Positions 21,141 through 22,674 of a stretch of DNA of 22,674 nt are shown here, piece by piece (within the stretch, counting starts at the first letter, position 1; each line of letters begins with the position of its first letter). The stretch covers positions 1 through 22,674 of the forward strand of contig CAYPNT010000045.1 in the NCBI GenBank assembly GCA_964412235.1, read 5' to 3'. The notes beneath the pieces were generated by a model that saw nothing but the letters and a program-made list of their open reading frames with translations, ran no database searches and was not told the DNA's origin. A program made the position numbers and the translations under genes. Source of the stretch: JAYZQT01 sp964412235 (GTDB taxonomy: Bacteria > Pseudomonadota > Alphaproteobacteria > MPNO01 > UBA830).

Positions 21141-22544
21141 TCAAATGAGGAACCAGGCGCCAAGCCCTAAAAATGCGAGGAATGCCACTACATCGGTGAT
21201 CGTCGTCAAAAAAACACCGGAAGCTATCGCTGGATCGAAACGCGTGCGAGACAGTCCCAAGGGTATGGCGGCACCGGCGAGTCCAGCAACAATCAGGGTG
21301 ATAATCATGGCAGCCGCCATAACCACACCTATGCCGAGACTGCCCGACCAAACCCACGCGATCACGCCAATGATTATAGCGAAAAGAAAGCCATTGAACG
21401 TACCGACCAAAATCTCCTTCGATAGAACTCGAAACGAATTCGCGGGAGTTAGCTCTTTCATTGCAATAGCTCGGACGGCAACCGTTAATGTTTGGGTTCC
21501 TGCATTGCCCCCCATCGATGCTGCTATCGGCATGAGAACAGCTAGCATCACTACCTGCTCTATCGTAGCTTGGAAAAAGCCGATCACGACTGACGCAATA
21601 ATTGCTGTGACAAGATTTACAAAAAGCCATGAAAATCGCGATTTTCCCGTATCAACAACGGCCTCATACAAATCATCTTCCTGAACCCCGCCAAGCCGCA
21701 TAAGGTCTTCCTCTGCTTCTTCGTGGATCACGTCTACGATATCATCGATCGTGATAACGCCAATGACACGTTCGGAATCATCCATAACAGCAGCAGACAC
21801 AAGGTCCTGTTGCGCAAAGACATAGGCAACTTCTTCTTGATCCATATTGACAGGAACAGACACAAATTCATCAATCATAATATCCCGTATAGGCACAGGA
21901 CGTTGTGTTCTGAGAATGCGATTTAGAGAAACATAGCCTATTAGTCTATGACGCGGGTCCACTACGAAAATGTCGTAAAAATCGTCAGGAAGATCGTCAC
22001 TCTCACGCAGAAAATCAATAACTTCACCGACAGTCCAAAACGTGGGCACCGCAACAAACTCTCGTTGCATCAGTCTCCCTGCACTGTCCTCTGGAAAAGC
22101 TAGCCCTTCTTCCAGCATGGAACGAAGTGCATTCGGAATAGCGTGAAGGACGCGACGTTGTTTCTTCTCTTCTAACGTCGAAATTAGACTTAAGGCATCA
22201 TCGGAATCGAGTGATGCGATCGCAACGGCAATGGTGTCTGTACCTAATTGTTCTGCAACCTCATCGCGCACCTTATCGTCGAGTTCAGTTAGTATAACCG
22301 GATCAAATTTCGGTTTAAGGTGGTCTATGAGTTGGATCCGACTGGGCCCACGGAGCATCTCTATTAAATCAGCAACCTCTGCATGATGGAAAGGTTCTAC
22401 AATCTTATAAACGACTTCCCTATCACCTTTATCGAGAGCCAAAACAACATCTCGAACAACATTGGGGTTAAGTCCAAGCAAGTCAGACGCCTGCGGCGCT
22501 GTTGATTCCTCGGCTACGTCTGCGTTCACTACTGCATCGACCAT
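21141..22544 (-). CDS. mgtE: Magnesium transporter MgtE
   Basis: 467 residues, normal for the family (about 450). The MgtE N-domain (residues 30-150, helical repeats such as HHAEVADLIEML) is followed by two CBS domains (about 155-275, with FVVDPRHRLIGYVSL and GVITIDDIVDVI), an acidic connecting helix (EEAEEDLMRLGG), and five C-terminal membrane segments starting near 306. The pore signature PIAASMGGNAGTQT is at 339-352. The N and CBS domains sense cytosolic Mg2+ and gate the inner-membrane channel. GAGGGG lies about 11 bases before the ATG. It follows the tRNA-Leu gene on the same strand, separated by a terminator, so it must have its own promoter within about 40 bases or be read through. Confidence 0.96.
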   Translation of the reverse strand: MVDAVVNADVAEESTAPQASDLLGLNPNVVRDVVLALDKGDREVVYKIVEPFHHAEVADLIEMLRGPSRIQLIDHLKPKFDPVILTELDDKVRDEVAEQLGTDTIAVAIASLDSDDALSLISTLEEKKQRRVLHAIPNALRSMLEEGLAFPEDSAGRLMQREFVAVPTFWTVGEVIDFLRESDDLPDDFYDIFVVDPRHRLIGYVSLNRILRTQRPVPIRDIMIDEFVSVPVNMDQEEVAYVFAQQDLVSAAVMDDSERVIGVITIDDIVDVIHEEAEEDLMRLGGVQEDDLYEAVVDTGKSRFSWLFVNLVTAIIASVVIGFFQATIEQVVMLAVLMPIAASMGGNAGTQTLTVAVRAIAMKELTPANSFRVLSKEILVGTFNGFLFAIIIGVIAWVWSGSLGIGVVMAAAMIITLIVAGLAGAAIPLGLSRTRFDPAIASGVFLTTITDVVAFLAFLGLGAWFLI

Positions 22545-22580
22545 ACTTAAACACCCCTCGGATATATGCGTAAGTCTTAC

Positions 22581-22615
22581 TAAAAAGATAAGGCCCGCTT
22601 ACTAACAACGGGCCC
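22581..22615 (-). terminator. Rho-independent terminator after tRNA-Leu
   Basis: On the minus strand, GGCCCG (22614-22609) pairs with CGGGCC (22597-22592) around an 11-base loop, followed by TTATCTTTTTA. Begins about five bases after the tRNA CCA end. Confidence 0.85.
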
Positions 22616-22619
22616 AATC

Positions 22620-22674
22620 TGGTGCGGTCGAGAAGACTCGAACTTCCACGGGATTTCTCCCACAGCGACCTCAA
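22620..22674 (-). tRNA. tRNA-Leu(GAG), 3' part
   Basis: Read on the minus strand, the sequence starts with the anticodon loop TTGAGGT (anticodon GAG), then a long variable arm (GTGGGAGAAATCCCGTG) as in class II leucine tRNAs, T-arm GGAAGTTCGAGTCTTC and acceptor end ending GCACCA. The 5' part lies beyond the window. CCA is encoded at 22622-22620. Confidence 0.9.

Noticed and set aside
1..22674. Transposons, phage genes, CRISPR arrays or long repeats
   Set aside because: None seen by reading the sequence; the only exact repeats noticed are the 11- and 12-base elements reported.

Overview
The window (about 22.7 kb, moderate GC) looks like an accessory catabolic region of an alphaproteobacterium, lying between two tRNA genes. 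A partial tRNA-Gly(TCC) is at the left edge and a partial tRNA-Leu(GAG), on the minus strand, is at the right edge. The class call rests on a DUF1489-family protein (a family I know mainly from Alphaproteobacteria) beside mgtE, and on the form of the tRNAs. I cannot place it below class level. No plasmid, phage, insertion-sequence or CRISPR genes are visible.

Left block, minus strand (5050 to 44): six tightly packed or overlapping genes encode a CaiB-type CoA transferase, an EamA permease, a ChaC-type gamma-glutamylcyclotransferase, an SDR oxidoreductase, a SAM methyltransferase and a class II aldolase/decarboxylase. Divergent from it (5238 to 9453, plus strand) are two overlapping TauE/SafE permeases, a single-subunit molybdopterin oxidoreductase and a RidA-family protein.

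Central and right block (9634 to 20550): an aromatic-ring degradation set is split into short units on both strands. Plus strand: 2-oxopent-4-enoate hydratase, acylating acetaldehyde dehydrogenase (broken by a frameshift), 4-hydroxy-2-oxovalerate aldolase and 4-oxalocrotonate decarboxylase, i.e. the lower meta-cleavage pathway to pyruvate and acetyl-CoA. Minus strand: a Rieske ring-hydroxylating oxygenase (alpha and beta subunits) followed by a PdxA-family dehydrogenase, probably a cis-dihydrodiol dehydrogenase. Then come a RidA protein resembling 2-aminomuconate deaminase (+), a gentisate-dioxygenase-family double cupin (-), an FAH-family hydrolase (+), and a Rieske ferredoxin with its reductase (+), which complete a three-component oxygenase.

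Working model (inference): the oxygenase, ferredoxin and reductase oxidise a carboxylated, perhaps amino-substituted, aromatic acid. The PdxA-like enzyme rearomatises the diol, the cupin opens the ring, and FAH and RidA enzymes process the product. One stream ends in 4-oxalocrotonate and the decarboxylase/hydratase/aldolase/dehydrogenase set. The odd point is that the lower meta pathway is present without any extradiol dioxygenase, semialdehyde dehydrogenase or tautomerase; the only ring-cleavage candidate is the cupin. The TauE/SafE pair allows a sulfonated substrate or sulfite export, but does not prove it. No intact regulator is present; a small ORF at 15954-16136 resembles only the tail of a GntR/FCD regulator. 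Two short exact repeats occur upstream of pathway genes and may be shared control sites.

The right end (20563 to 22544, minus) returns to housekeeping genes: a DUF1489 protein and the magnesium channel MgtE.
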